A DNA stretch of 13,008 nt from assembly GCA_030635365.1 (NCBI GenBank), contig DAOVYZ010000029.1, positions 1 to 13,008 on the forward strand, in the 5' to 3' direction. Each line of letters opens with the position of its first letter. Position 1 is the first letter of the stretch. The translations under genes were made by a program, and so were the position numbers. Of this stretch, positions 1 through 8,940 are shown piece after piece. This DNA comes from Bacteroidales bacterium (GTDB lineage: Bacteria > Bacteroidota > Bacteroidia > Bacteroidales > UBA12077). The notes under the pieces were generated by a model. That model was not told the origin of the DNA and did no database searches. It saw only the letters and a program-made list of their open reading frames with translations.

Positions 1-1
1 C

Positions 2-1156
2 AGATTCATAGTAGGAATTGTATTTATTTTTTCGGGCTTTGTTAAAGCAATTGATCCTTTAGGGTCTATGTATAAATTTATCGATTATTTTGAAGCTTTT
101 GGTATGGATTTCTTGTCATTCTTGGCATTACCATTAGCAATTCTGCTAAGTGCTTTAGAATTTGGCATTGGTTTTTCTCTATTATTTTCTACAAAGAAAA
201 AAATTACCATTTGGGCACTATCCCTTTTTATGGTTTTCTTTACCATACTTACTTTTATTTTAGCAATATACAACCCTGTAACTGATTGTGGATGCTTTGG
301 AGATGCAATAATAATGACCAACTGGCAAACATTTGGAAAGAATGTGATTCTTATGGTATTTACAGCACTGCTTTTTTATAATAGAAATAATTATGAAATT
401 GAATGGACGAATAAAAAACAATGGGCATTTGTTTCTCTGCCATTACTCTTTAGCATTTTCCTTTCAATTTATTGTTATCGTAATCTCCCAATTATCGATT
501 TCAGGCCATATAGCGTAGGAACATATATTCCTGAAAAAATGATTATTCCTGATAATGCTCCTAAAGCTAAATATGAAACGATATTAGTATATCAGAAAAA
601 CGGGAAACAAGAAAAATTTACATTAGAAAACCTCCCCGACTCCACCTGGAAATGGGTTTCTACAGAAAACATCTTGATTTCTGAAGGATATGTACCCCCC
701 CCTATTCACGACTTCACTATTCAAACTATAATGGGAAATGATATTGCCGAGATAGTATTAAACGACAATAAGTTTACTGTACTGCTTATTGCCTATGATT
801 TAAATAAAACAAATACTAAAAATATTAAACCTATTATTGAACTATTTGAATATACAAAAGAATCAGGAGTATGTAATTTCATATGCCTCACATCATCCGG
901 AGAGCCCGTTATAAATGAATTCAAAGAAAAAACTAAAATTCCTTGCAATTTTTATAACACAGACGAAATAACATTAAAAACTATCATCAGGTCAAACCCG
1001 GGAATTTTATTATTAAAGAAAGGAACAATTTTGGCCAAATGGCACCACAATAATACGCCAAGTCCGGAAAAATTGAAGAATAAATTTATAGAAAACAAAT
1101 TATATAAGATTATAAAAAACAAAGAAGAGGAAGAAGTGCTGGCAGAAAAACTTTAA
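2..1156 (+). CDS. DoxX/MauE membrane protein with C-terminal thioredoxin-like domain (BT_3928 type), 5' end cut off
   Basis: The reading frame is open from the window edge. The residues before the first ATG (at 68) read RFIVGIVFIFSGFVKAIDPL, the usual N-terminal helix of this family, so the true start lies before the window and the ATG at 68 is internal. About 384 residues are visible. The first part has several hydrophobic helices of DoxX/MauE type and a Cys-Gly-Cys motif at 287-295 (DCGCFGD). After a fourth helix near 420-490, the C-terminal half from about 690 (VPPPIHDF) resembles a thioredoxin-like fold, but I see no CxxC active site there. In Bacteroides this family (named after BT_3928) lies next to tpiA, as it nearly does here. 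From MauE relatives a redox or disulfide role in the envelope is possible, but the function is not established. A run of eight C at 695-702 lies at the domain junction. The gene ends 12 bases before the permease gene, so the two are probably cotranscribed. Confidence 0.87.
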   Translation, partial: RFIVGIVFIFSGFVKAIDPLGSMYKFIDYFEAFGMDFLSFLALPLAILLSALEFGIGFSLLFSTKKKITIWALSLFMVFFTILTFILAIYNPVTDCGCFGDAIIMTNWQTFGKNVILMVFTALLFYNRNNYEIEWTNKKQWAFVSLPLLFSIFLSIYCYRNLPIIDFRPYSVGTYIPEKMIIPDNAPKAKYETILVYQKNGKQEKFTLENLPDSTWKWVSTENILISEGYVPPPIHDFTIQTIMGNDIAEIVLNDNKFTVLLIAYDLNKTNTKNIKPIIELFEYTKESGVCNFICLTSSGEPVINEFKEKTKIPCNFYNTDEITLKTIIRSNPGILLLKKGTILAKWHHNNTPSPEKLKNKFIENKLYKIIKNKEEEEVLAEKL

Positions 1157-1168
1157 CAAACAAAATTT

Positions 1169-2245
1169 GTGTTAAATTTTCTAATCAAAAAATTGATATA
1201 TGCTATTCTCATTTTATGGGGAGTAGCAACAATTATATTTTTCCTGTTTAATATTCTTCCCGGAGATTCTGCCCAAATGATGCTTGGACAGAGATATGAT
1301 ATTTCAACAATTGAATCTATAAGACAAGAACTAGGTTTGGATAAGTCGAAAGGAATTCAGTATTGTAAATACTTGAATGACCTTTCTCCGGTCTCAATAC
1401 ATAATGTTAAAGAAGAGAAGAGTTTTTTTTATTTGGATAAAAATATATATCAATTTGTTAAATTACTAAGTATATCTAAGTATTCTGTAGTTCTAAAGCC
1501 TCCTTATTTACAAAGGTCTTATCAGAGTAAGAGATTGGTCTCAAAAATTATTAGAGAAACTCTACCTAATACATTTATATTAGCAAGTGTATCAATACTA
1601 TTTGCTACTTTATTAGGAATATTTTTAGGAGTAATTGCTGCAATCAAGAAGGATAGTTTTTTTGATAGGGCATCTCTCCTATTTTCATCCTTTGGAATGT
1701 CACTCCCTTCATTTTTTGCTGCAATTTTAATTGGATGGATCTTTGCATTTGTACTGGCAGATATAACTGGCCTCAACTTAACCGGTAATATATACGAAAT
1801 TGATGATCTGGGGAATGGTATTCATTTACAATTAAAAAACCTTATTCTGCCTGCCTTAACTCTTGGAATAAGGCCATTAGCTATTGTAATACAACTTTCC
1901 AGAAATTCTTTGCTTGATGTATTATCTCAAGATTATATAAGAACTGCCAAAGCCAAAGGCTTAGCATTTAACCAAGTTATCTGGAGGCATGCTTTAAAAA
2001 ATTCCTTAAATCCTGTCATCACTGCTATTTCAGGTTGGTTTGCCTCATTAATGGCAGGAGTTGTATTTATTGAATATATTTTTGGTTGGAAAGGGCTTGG
2101 TTATATAATAGTTGATTCGTTAAATAAATATGACCTTCCTGTTGTAATGGGCTGCGTTCTTACTATTTCTGTTATTTTTATCATTATTAATACGATGGTT
2201 GATTTATTATATGGTTTTCTGGATCCAAGAATCAGAATTCAATAA
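1169..2245 (+). CDS. ABC transporter permease, OppB/DppB (binding-protein-dependent) family
   Basis: This 358-residue inner-membrane protein should form one half of the channel of a peptide/nickel-type ABC importer. Residues 7-30 form the first TM helix, followed by the family's ILPGD segment at 29-33. A longer periplasmic stretch (about 34-128) precedes the core domain, which has TM helices near 136-158, 172-197, 225-245, 285-305 and 325-348. The cytoplasmic EAA loop that contacts the ATPase is clear: DYIRTAKAKG at 255-264 through LKNSLNPV at 276-283. The C-terminus LDPRIR is typical of the family. The start is GTG; a stop lies 12 bases upstream in the same frame and no ATG precedes the conserved N-terminus. 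No ATPase, second permease (DppC type) or binding protein is in the window, so the partners must be elsewhere and the substrate cannot be named. Confidence 0.93.
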   Translation: MLNFLIKKLIYAILILWGVATIIFFLFNILPGDSAQMMLGQRYDISTIESIRQELGLDKSKGIQYCKYLNDLSPVSIHNVKEEKSFFYLDKNIYQFVKLLSISKYSVVLKPPYLQRSYQSKRLVSKIIRETLPNTFILASVSILFATLLGIFLGVIAAIKKDSFFDRASLLFSSFGMSLPSFFAAILIGWIFAFVLADITGLNLTGNIYEIDDLGNGIHLQLKNLILPALTLGIRPLAIVIQLSRNSLLDVLSQDYIRTAKAKGLAFNQVIWRHALKNSLNPVITAISGWFASLMAGVVFIEYIFGWKGLGYIIVDSLNKYDLPVVMGCVLTISVIFIIINTMVDLLYGFLDPRIRIQ

Positions 2246-2296
2246 CAATATCCTTATATTTTTTAAAATATGGAACCGAATAAAGCCATAATTTAT

Positions 2297-2304
2297 TATT
2301 TTTG
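2297..2304 (+). promoter_or_regulatory. Putative Bacteroidota-type -7 element before tpiA
   Basis: TATTTTTG matches the TAnnTTTG -7 consensus of the Bacteroidota primary sigma factor. It lies 35 bases before the tpiA ATG in the 94-base gap after the permease gene. I see no good TTTG -33 box; the region around 2269-2274 is only a weak match. If real, it would drive tpiA, prmA and the large exported-protein gene. Confidence 0.45.
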
Positions 2305-2339
2305 ATAAATACATGTAAAATTCCTAAAAAACTTTACCA

Positions 2340-3092
2340 ATGAGAAAAAAAATTGTTGCAGGAAATTGGAAAATGAACTTAACTTTTCCCGAAGGAATTA
2401 AACTTATAAATGATATAATCCAGGGATCAGAAAGCCTTTCGGATGTTCAACTCGTAATTGCACCGCCATTCACTTATAGTCATGAAGCTTCAAAAATTTT
2501 AGAAAAAACAAATATTGGACTAGCCGCCCAAAATTGTACTAATAATGAGGAAGGAGCCTTTACAGGAGAAATATCGGCAAAAATGCTTAACTCAATAGGA
2601 GTTAAATATGTTATTTTGGGACATTCAGAGCGTAGAGCATACTACGGAGAAACTGATGAAATAGTTAACGAAAAAATAAAACTTGCACTTAAATATAGTA
2701 TAAACCCAATAGTTTGCTGCGGTGAGGTATTACCTGAACGTGAAAATAATGAACATTTTAGTGTTGTAGCAAAGCAAATAAAAGGAATGTTTTATGAAAT
2801 TACGCCTAAACAGGTTAGCAATATCATAATTGCATACGAGCCTGTATGGGCAATTGGTACCGGCAAAACTGCAACACCCAAACAAGCGCAAGAGATGCAT
2901 CATTTCATTCGCGAAGCAATTCAAAATTCTTACGGGCACGAAATAGCAAACAATCTATCAATCTTATACGGTGGCAGTTGCAAACCATCAACTGCAAAAG
3001 ACATTTTTCACAAATCAGATGTTGACGGAGGATTAATCGGCGGAGCATCTCTTAATGCTGATGACTTTATTAATATTGCGAATTCTTTTTAA
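2340..3092 (+). CDS. tpiA: Triosephosphate isomerase
   Basis: This cytoplasmic glycolytic enzyme interconverts dihydroxyacetone phosphate and glyceraldehyde 3-phosphate. Its 250 residues are the normal length for the family and all key sites are present. They are the substrate-binding Asn9 and Lys11 in AGNWKMN, the electrophile His95 in LGHSERR, the catalytic base Glu167 in AYEPVWAIGTG (followed by the flexible phosphate-gripping loop 6, about 168-178), the YGGS motif at 210-213, and the phosphate-binding GG at 234-235. The ATG start gives the standard N-terminus with no upstream alternative needed. A -7-like element lies 35 bases upstream, and prmA follows after 10 bases. The near-neighbour BT_3928-type gene matches the arrangement known from Bacteroides, here with a permease gene in between. 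I see nothing unusual in the protein. Confidence 0.98.
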   Translation: MRKKIVAGNWKMNLTFPEGIKLINDIIQGSESLSDVQLVIAPPFTYSHEASKILEKTNIGLAAQNCTNNEEGAFTGEISAKMLNSIGVKYVILGHSERRAYYGETDEIVNEKIKLALKYSINPIVCCGEVLPERENNEHFSVVAKQIKGMFYEITPKQVSNIIIAYEPVWAIGTGKTATPKQAQEMHHFIREAIQNSYGHEIANNLSILYGGSCKPSTAKDIFHKSDVDGGLIGGASLNADDFINIANSF

Positions 3093-3102
3093 TTAAAAAT
3101 TA

Positions 3103-3957
3103 ATGGATTACATTGAGTTACGTTGTAAAATTCTTCCTGAAAGCAATCAAGAACTATCAGATATATTGATTGCAGAATTAAACGAAGTAGGTTTTGAAAG
3201 TTATGATGAAACTGATCATGGAGTTAACGCATATATACTCGAAAAATTCTTTGATATTAACAAAGTAAAACAACTACAAATAAATAATATACCAAATATC
3301 AATATCCAATATGATTGGGAAGTTATTAAATCACAAAATTGGAATGAAGTATGGGAAAAGGGGTGTGACGCCATTATTTTGGAAGGCCAGTGTAGAATTA
3401 GATCACCATTTCATGATGGCACTCCAAAGTTAAAATATGAAATTATTATTGAACCAAAAATGTCTTTTGGAACCGGACACCATGAAACTACCTATCTCAT
3501 GTTAAAAATATTACTTGAAACAGACTTAAATAATAAAACTGTTTTAGATATGGGTTGTGGCACTGGTGTATTAGCCATTTTATCTTCACTAAAAGGAGCG
3601 AAAGAAGTTACAGCTATTGATATTGACCAATGGGCTTATACAAATACTTTAGAAAATATAGAAAAAAATAACTGCAAAAATATCAATGTACTAAAGGGTA
3701 ATGCGAGTATACTTACTAAACAAAAGTTTGAAATTATTATTGCAAACATCAATAGGAATATATTAATGGATGATATTAAGCATTACTCAAAAGTGCTAAC
3801 ACCTGAGGGAATATTGATTCTTAGTGGGATATATGACAAAGACCTTGATATGATAAGAAATGAAACTTTCGATAATAATTTAGAGTTCATAAGTTATTAT
3901 GAGAAAAATAGCTGGATTGCAGCAAGGTTTGAAAAGAAATTGTTTGATTTAAAGTAA
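3103..3957 (+). CDS. prmA: Ribosomal protein L11 methyltransferase
   Basis: PrmA is an S-adenosylmethionine-dependent enzyme that methylates amino groups of ribosomal protein L11. The 284 residues show an N-terminal substrate-recognition part (about 1-100) and a class I methyltransferase domain. The PrmA signature SFGTGHHETT is at 121-130, the SAM-binding motif I VLDMGCGTG at 147-155, the acidic end of the second strand (DID) at 173-175, and the ANINRN motif at 214-219 takes the place of the NPPY-like motif. The length is a little under that of enterobacterial PrmA, as is common in Bacteroidota. The gene starts 10 bases after tpiA and ends 6 bases before the large exported-protein gene, which indicates a shared transcript. 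Confidence 0.95.
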   Translation: MDYIELRCKILPESNQELSDILIAELNEVGFESYDETDHGVNAYILEKFFDINKVKQLQINNIPNINIQYDWEVIKSQNWNEVWEKGCDAIILEGQCRIRSPFHDGTPKLKYEIIIEPKMSFGTGHHETTYLMLKILLETDLNNKTVLDMGCGTGVLAILSSLKGAKEVTAIDIDQWAYTNTLENIEKNNCKNINVLKGNASILTKQKFEIIIANINRNILMDDIKHYSKVLTPEGILILSGIYDKDLDMIRNETFDNNLEFISYYEKNSWIAARFEKKLFDLK

Positions 3958-3963
3958 ATTACT

Positions 3964-6900
3964 ATGAAAAAATCTTTACTCAAAATTTTTATTCTTTTTA
4001 ATTTAATTTTTATTAGTAATTTTTCTTTTTCTCAAGATCTCAAAGAATTTCAAAAAGATTCCATTTTTATAGAACAATTTGAAGAATTTGTTGAAAAAAA
4101 TATCGCAGAAGAAAAAGGAGATAGCTTGAAATCTTTTGTTGAAAAATGGAATTCAATTTATTTTTCAACTGAAATAAAAGATAGGTTTATTGATATATGT
4201 AATCTAATGCTACAAAATAAAGCCAGCCGAGATCCCCATTTTACCAGATATTTTGATATTGTTATGACTTTTCACAGGTCCGAAAATGCAATGCAACATT
4301 ATGATAGCTGGGAAAAAGGGATTCAGTATATTTTTGAAACACAAGAGTACCCATTAAGATTATTAACTCAATATTTTGATAACACTAAATCACTCATTGA
4401 AGAAAACCTCATTTTTAGTACATATTCTACAAACTGGTATGTTAGTTCCGATAAATATGAATTTATTGTTGACGAATCTTTAAGAATTAGATTTGATAAT
4501 ACGGACTTAACTTGTAAAATTAAAAATGATTCGATCAATATATTTAATACAAAAGGTGTATTTAATCCACTTACTAGTCTATGGACAGGTAAAAACGGTT
4601 ATGTAACATGGGAAAGAGCAGGATACAATATTGATAGCGTAAAAGCAGAACTAAATAATTACAAAATCAATTTTTCAAAATCAGGTTATAAAGCCGACTC
4701 TGTTACTTTTATTAATAAACATTATTTTTCGGAAGCAATACTTGGCAGATTATCTGACCAGGTTGTACATGTAATGACCCCAGATAAAGCTATATACCCT
4801 GAATTTAACTCTTACCAAAAACGATTTAAGATAAAAAACATATATGATAATATTAATTATGATGGTGGATTTTCAATGAAGGGATCAAATCTTTTGGGTT
4901 CCGGGGATCAAGAAAATGAAGCCTTTTTGTACATTGAAAAAAATGATACAACAATACTGTCAGCGATGGCTGAAGTTTATATGTTTAAAAAGAATCGAGT
5001 AGTATCTAACAATGCACAAATAACTATACATTTAAAAAAAGATTCTATATTTCATCCCGGCATATTATTTACATATATTCCCAAAAAAAGAGAAGTTTCC
5101 TTAATGCCGTCAGAAAGAATAGTATCAAAAAGCCCATATTTTGATTCATATCATAGTATCTCAATGAATATAGACCGTCTTTTATGGCAGATTGATGATA
5201 AAAATATATATTTCACAAAACGGCGTAGTGCTGCAATAGGCAATGCTACATATACTTCATCTAATTTTTACAATTTAATTGAATTTGAAAGGGTAATGAT
5301 ACGCGATGAGTTTCATCCACTCTTAGTGTTAAGAAATTATTCTAAAAGAATCAATTCAGAAAGTTTCCATGGTGAAGACCTGGCAAGATTTCTCAGATAT
5401 GATGATTACCAGATTAAGCAAATGCTTATGTTTTTAAGTATTGATGGTTTTATATTTTATGATGCAGACAAAGATGTAGCTACTATTAAGAAAAAATTGT
5501 ATGATTTTATTGATGCACGTTTTGGTAAAATTGATTATGATGTAATTAAATTTAATTCTGAAGCAAAAGACCTTAACCATAATGGGGTATTTAATTTGAA
5601 TACTTTTGACCTTGAGATTAATGGTGTTCCGAGAATTTTTCTTTCCGATTCACAAAATGTAACCATATATCCAAAACATGAACAAATCGTAATGAAAAAG
5701 AACCGAAATTTTAATTTTGGAGGTATTATTGAAGCAGGATTATTTACATTCTATGGGCAAGAATTTGATTTTGATTACGACACATTCAAAATAAACTTAC
5801 ATAACATAGACTCATTAAGAATTAAGGTTCCAACAGAAGAACGTGACATGTATAACAATCCGGTTTTAGCACATATAAAAAATACAGTTGAAATTATTAC
5901 AGGTGAGCTACTAATCGACAATAAAGATAATAAGTCGGGACTCAAAGACTTTCCTCAATATCCTATATTTAATAGTAACGAAAACTCATATGTTTATTAT
6001 GATGCCCCTAGTATATTTAATGGTGTTTATAAACGAGATAGCTTTTATTTTGAACTTGACCCTTTTACAATAGATAGTTTAGATAATTTTAACGCAGATG
6101 CATTATATTTTGATGGCAAATTTTATTCCTCAAATATTTTCCCTCCATTTGAAGATGCAATATATATGCGCCCTGATTACTCATTGGGATTTAGAAGAAA
6201 TACTCCTGATGAGGGATTTCCATTATATGAAGGTAAAGGCACATATTATAATATAATTGACCTAAGTAACAAAGGATTAAAAGGCTCTGGGACTTTGGAA
6301 TATCTTACCTCAAAAGCACAAACTGATAGTATAATATTCTTTCCTGATTCTACTAATATTCATGCCAACACATTTACTCTGGCACAAAGAACAACGGGAA
6401 TAGAATTCCCCGAACTAAACTCGACAGAAGTTAATATTAAATGGTATCCTTATGAAGATGTGATGTTGGCTGAACAAACCAATGAGCCATTCAATATGTA
6501 TGGCAACAACTCATTATTTTCCGGGTCACTTAACATACAACCAATAGGCCTGACAGGAAATGGTATTATGAATCTAGAAAAGGCTGAATTGCGTTCAAAA
6601 TTATTCAATTTCGAAGCAAATGCTTTCTCTTCTGATACAACAAGTTTTAGTCTGAAATCAATCAACAAAACTGACTTTAATTTCATAACAGAAAACCTAC
6701 AAGGTAAAGTTGATTTTACCTCACAAGTTGGCGAGTTTAGATCAAATGAATCATTTACAATTGCGAAATTTCCTAAAAATTTATATTTAAGTTATCTTGA
6801 TAATTTCAATTGGGATATTGAGAACGATGAAATTATAATTGAATCCAGTCCACAGATTGATACAACTGCTTCTCCTGAAGTAAAAGAACTTGCCGATTTA

Positions 6901-8637
6901 AAAGATGATAATTTGCCCGGGGCTCTTTATATGTCGATACACAGAAGCCAGGACTCCTTAAGGTTTGCCTCAACAAAAGCGGTATATAGTTTAAAGGATA
7001 GTACTATTCATGCTACTGAAGTTGAATATATAAAAGTTGCCGATGCAATCATATTTCCGGATGAGAACAATGTTACTATTGGGCAAACAGCAGAATTTAA
7101 AACTTTAAGAAATTCTGAAATTATTGCTAATTATAGTAATAAATACCATAAAATATTCAATGCCAAAGTAAATATTAAGGGACGCTATAAATATTTGGGT
7201 ACAGGAGATTATAATTACGTTGATGAAAATGAAGAAATTCAAAATATACATTTCACCAATATTTTTGTAGACAGTACTATACAAACAATTGCAAAAGGAA
7301 GAATAGCAATTGAAGATAGTTTCACTTTAAGTCCGGCTTTTCATTATCGAGGTGACGCTATTTTATATGCACAACAAAAATATCTAACTTTTAAAGGAGG
7401 TGTGAAATTAGAACATGCATGCCCCAGAAAAGAAACCCATTATGCATATTTTGAAAGTAAGATTAACCCTGATAGTATATATATTCCAATTACTAGTACT
7501 ACAAAAAGTATTAACGGGCGTGGTTTATTTGCAGCATCATTTATAACAAAAGATTCATCACATATTTATTCAAGATTTATTGATAGAAGAAGAGACCCCA
7601 ACGATATTGCCCTGGTTAATGCCACAGGTTATCTACATTATAATAAAAATGCCAAAAAATACTTAGTAGCTGAAAAATCAAAACTTGACAAACCGGATAC
7701 AACAGGGAATTTAGTTAGCCTCCAGACAGATTTTTGTTTACAACACAGTGAAGGAAAAGTTAATTTAGGTATTGATCTCGGTCAGGTAAAATTAGCACCA
7801 GCAGGGTCGGCAAATCATCTACTGGATAAAAATGAAATAAAAGTGGAACTTATTCTTCCATTGGATTTCTTCTTTTCGGAAGCCGCACTGGACACTCTTG
7901 TAAGTGACCTGCGATCAATTAGAAATCTGGATGCAATGAGTATCACCTCAGGATTCTTTGAAAAAAATATGACAGAGTTAGTGGGCAGAAATAATTATAA
8001 AGAATATAAAGATCAAATAATGCTTTTCGCTGATGAAGCAGAAATACCAGAATCTACAAAACACACCATTGTACTCGGTAATGTTAAACTAAAATGGAAT
8101 ACATCAAAAGGCTCATATATAAATTATGGAAAGATTGGTATTGCTACAATAAATAATAAACCGATCAATAAATATGTTGATGGGTATCTTCATATACTAA
8201 AAAGAAGAAGTGGCGATTTAATGAAATTATACATAGAATTACCTAATAATAACTATTATTATTTTACATACTCGCGCGGTGTAATGCAAACTCTCTCAAA
8301 TAATGAAGATTTTGTTACTGCAATACAAAACATTAAGAAAAAAGCGAGAAAATTAAAAACAGGCAGAGGACAAACACCCTATAGATATATTATTGCAACA
8401 GTACAAAATAAAGCACAATTCCTAAGAAGTGTAAGAATATTGGAAGAGGAAGAAGCTGCTATGGAAGAAGAACAAAAAAGGCTTGAGCAAGAGCAAAAAG
8501 AATTAGAACAATGGGATCAGGAAAACGAAAAAGAGCAAAATCCAGAACTAAAGGAAGAAGAACCTCCTGTGAAGGAAGAAGAAAAAGAGGAAACCTCTGA
8601 AGAAAATAATTTTGATAAGATTGAATTAAATAAATGA
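3964..8637 (+). CDS. Very large exported protein of unknown function, beta-rich, with acidic coiled-coil tail
   Basis: I do not recognise a named family for this 1557-residue protein. An N-terminal signal peptide is clear: MKKS, a hydrophobic core (about 7-20), then FSFSQD, with likely cleavage near residue 23. No further TM helix is evident, so the product is probably periplasmic or at the outer membrane. The middle is rich in alternating polar/aromatic strand patterns. Loosely similar units open with Gly-rich turns, such as LKGSGTLEYLTSKA near 770, LTGNGIMNLEKAEL near 863 and LQGKVDF near 911, each followed by residues like DSIIF or TTSFSL. This resembles stacked-strand (LptA/OstA or AsmA-like) proteins but is only an impression. 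A charged helical segment (about 470-520) interrupts the strands. The last 65 or so residues are Glu/Lys/Gln-rich and coiled-coil-like (EEEQKRLEQEQKELEQ). It follows prmA by 6 bases and is the last gene before a convergent neighbour. No frameshift is visible. Confidence 0.9.
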   Translation: MKKSLLKIFILFNLIFISNFSFSQDLKEFQKDSIFIEQFEEFVEKNIAEEKGDSLKSFVEKWNSIYFSTEIKDRFIDICNLMLQNKASRDPHFTRYFDIVMTFHRSENAMQHYDSWEKGIQYIFETQEYPLRLLTQYFDNTKSLIEENLIFSTYSTNWYVSSDKYEFIVDESLRIRFDNTDLTCKIKNDSINIFNTKGVFNPLTSLWTGKNGYVTWERAGYNIDSVKAELNNYKINFSKSGYKADSVTFINKHYFSEAILGRLSDQVVHVMTPDKAIYPEFNSYQKRFKIKNIYDNINYDGGFSMKGSNLLGSGDQENEAFLYIEKNDTTILSAMAEVYMFKKNRVVSNNAQITIHLKKDSIFHPGILFTYIPKKREVSLMPSERIVSKSPYFDSYHSISMNIDRLLWQIDDKNIYFTKRRSAAIGNATYTSSNFYNLIEFERVMIRDEFHPLLVLRNYSKRINSESFHGEDLARFLRYDDYQIKQMLMFLSIDGFIFYDADKDVATIKKKLYDFIDARFGKIDYDVIKFNSEAKDLNHNGVFNLNTFDLEINGVPRIFLSDSQNVTIYPKHEQIVMKKNRNFNFGGIIEAGLFTFYGQEFDFDYDTFKINLHNIDSLRIKVPTEERDMYNNPVLAHIKNTVEIITGELLIDNKDNKSGLKDFPQYPIFNSNENSYVYYDAPSIFNGVYKRDSFYFELDPFTIDSLDNFNADALYFDGKFYSSNIFPPFEDAIYMRPDYSLGFRRNTPDEGFPLYEGKGTYYNIIDLSNKGLKGSGTLEYLTSKAQTDSIIFFPDSTNIHANTFTLAQRTTGIEFPELNSTEVNIKWYPYEDVMLAEQTNEPFNMYGNNSLFSGSLNIQPIGLTGNGIMNLEKAELRSKLFNFEANAFSSDTTSFSLKSINKTDFNFITENLQGKVDFTSQVGEFRSNESFTIAKFPKNLYLSYLDNFNWDIENDEIIIESSPQIDTTASPEVKELADLKDDNLPGALYMSIHRSQDSLRFASTKAVYSLKDSTIHATEVEYIKVADAIIFPDENNVTIGQTAEFKTLRNSEIIANYSNKYHKIFNAKVNIKGRYKYLGTGDYNYVDENEEIQNIHFTNIFVDSTIQTIAKGRIAIEDSFTLSPAFHYRGDAILYAQQKYLTFKGGVKLEHACPRKETHYAYFESKINPDSIYIPITSTTKSINGRGLFAASFITKDSSHIYSRFIDRRRDPNDIALVNATGYLHYNKNAKKYLVAEKSKLDKPDTTGNLVSLQTDFCLQHSEGKVNLGIDLGQVKLAPAGSANHLLDKNEIKVELILPLDFFFSEAALDTLVSDLRSIRNLDAMSITSGFFEKNMTELVGRNNYKEYKDQIMLFADEAEIPESTKHTIVLGNVKLKWNTSKGSYINYGKIGIATINNKPINKYVDGYLHILKRRSGDLMKLYIELPNNNYYYFTYSRGVMQTLSNNEDFVTAIQNIKKKARKLKTGRGQTPYRYIIATVQNKAQFLRSVRILEEEEAAMEEEQKRLEQEQKELEQWDQENEKEQNPELKEEEPPVKEEEKEETSEENNFDKIELNK

Positions 8638-8668
8638 TTGGCTACAGTTTAAATGAGCGTTGGCATGT

Positions 8669-8777
8669 GTGTTCTTGCCGGTCTGCAAGCAAGTGTGATT
8701 TTTTGTGACTTTGAGACTTCGTGGCATAAAAAATATAGCCACAAGGCCACTAACCTGCTGGCAGCAGGCAAGAACAC
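8669..8777. repeat. 109-base intergenic element with terminal inverted repeats
   Basis: The element is bounded by an 11-base perfect inverted repeat, GTGTTCTTGCC at 8669-8679 and its complement at 8767-8777. Inside it are a 7-base palindrome with a one-base centre (CCTGCTG g CAGCAGG, 8754-8768), a hairpin GTGGC/GCCAC (8721-8725 and 8738-8742), and CTTGC/GCAAG (8674-8678 and 8685-8689). The stretch around 8700-8725 (TGTGACTTTGAGACTTCGTG) resembles the 'cacgaag/cacaaag' dispersed repeats that I recall from many bacterial genomes, and it is richer in G+C than its surroundings. It lies between convergent genes and could act as a bidirectional terminator or be a mobile palindromic repeat. The rest of this gap (8638-8668 and 8778-8940) holds nothing I recognise. 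Confidence 0.6.
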
Positions 8778-8940
8778 TAAGAAACACCCAAAGAGTAACA
8801 CGTTAAAATTAACTATAGCCAAATGATTTTATAATCTTCAGATCAACTATCTATTACTAACTAGGTCTTAAGAAACATCAGAATTTATTACTAATTGTGA
8901 GAAGAATATATCTTATCAAATTTAATTTCTTAGAATAGAG

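Noticed and set aside
85..321. 78-codon minus-strand frame opposite the DoxX/MauE gene
   Set aside because: It is the complement of a conserved membrane-protein coding region and has no independent support.
1522..1776. 84-codon minus-strand frame opposite the permease gene
   Set aside because: It is a shadow of the permease core domain, with low-complexity content and no plausible start context.
2256..2271. AT-only palindrome after the permease gene as a terminator
   Set aside because: The stem is all A/T with a two-base loop and no following T-run, so it is expected by chance in this DNA.
2730..2939. 69-codon minus-strand frame opposite tpiA
   Set aside because: It overlaps the tpiA active-site region in antisense and has no motif of its own.
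6450..6686. 78-codon minus-strand frame inside the large exported-protein gene
   Set aside because: It is much shorter than the sense frame, which is open for 1557 codons, and has no independent signal.
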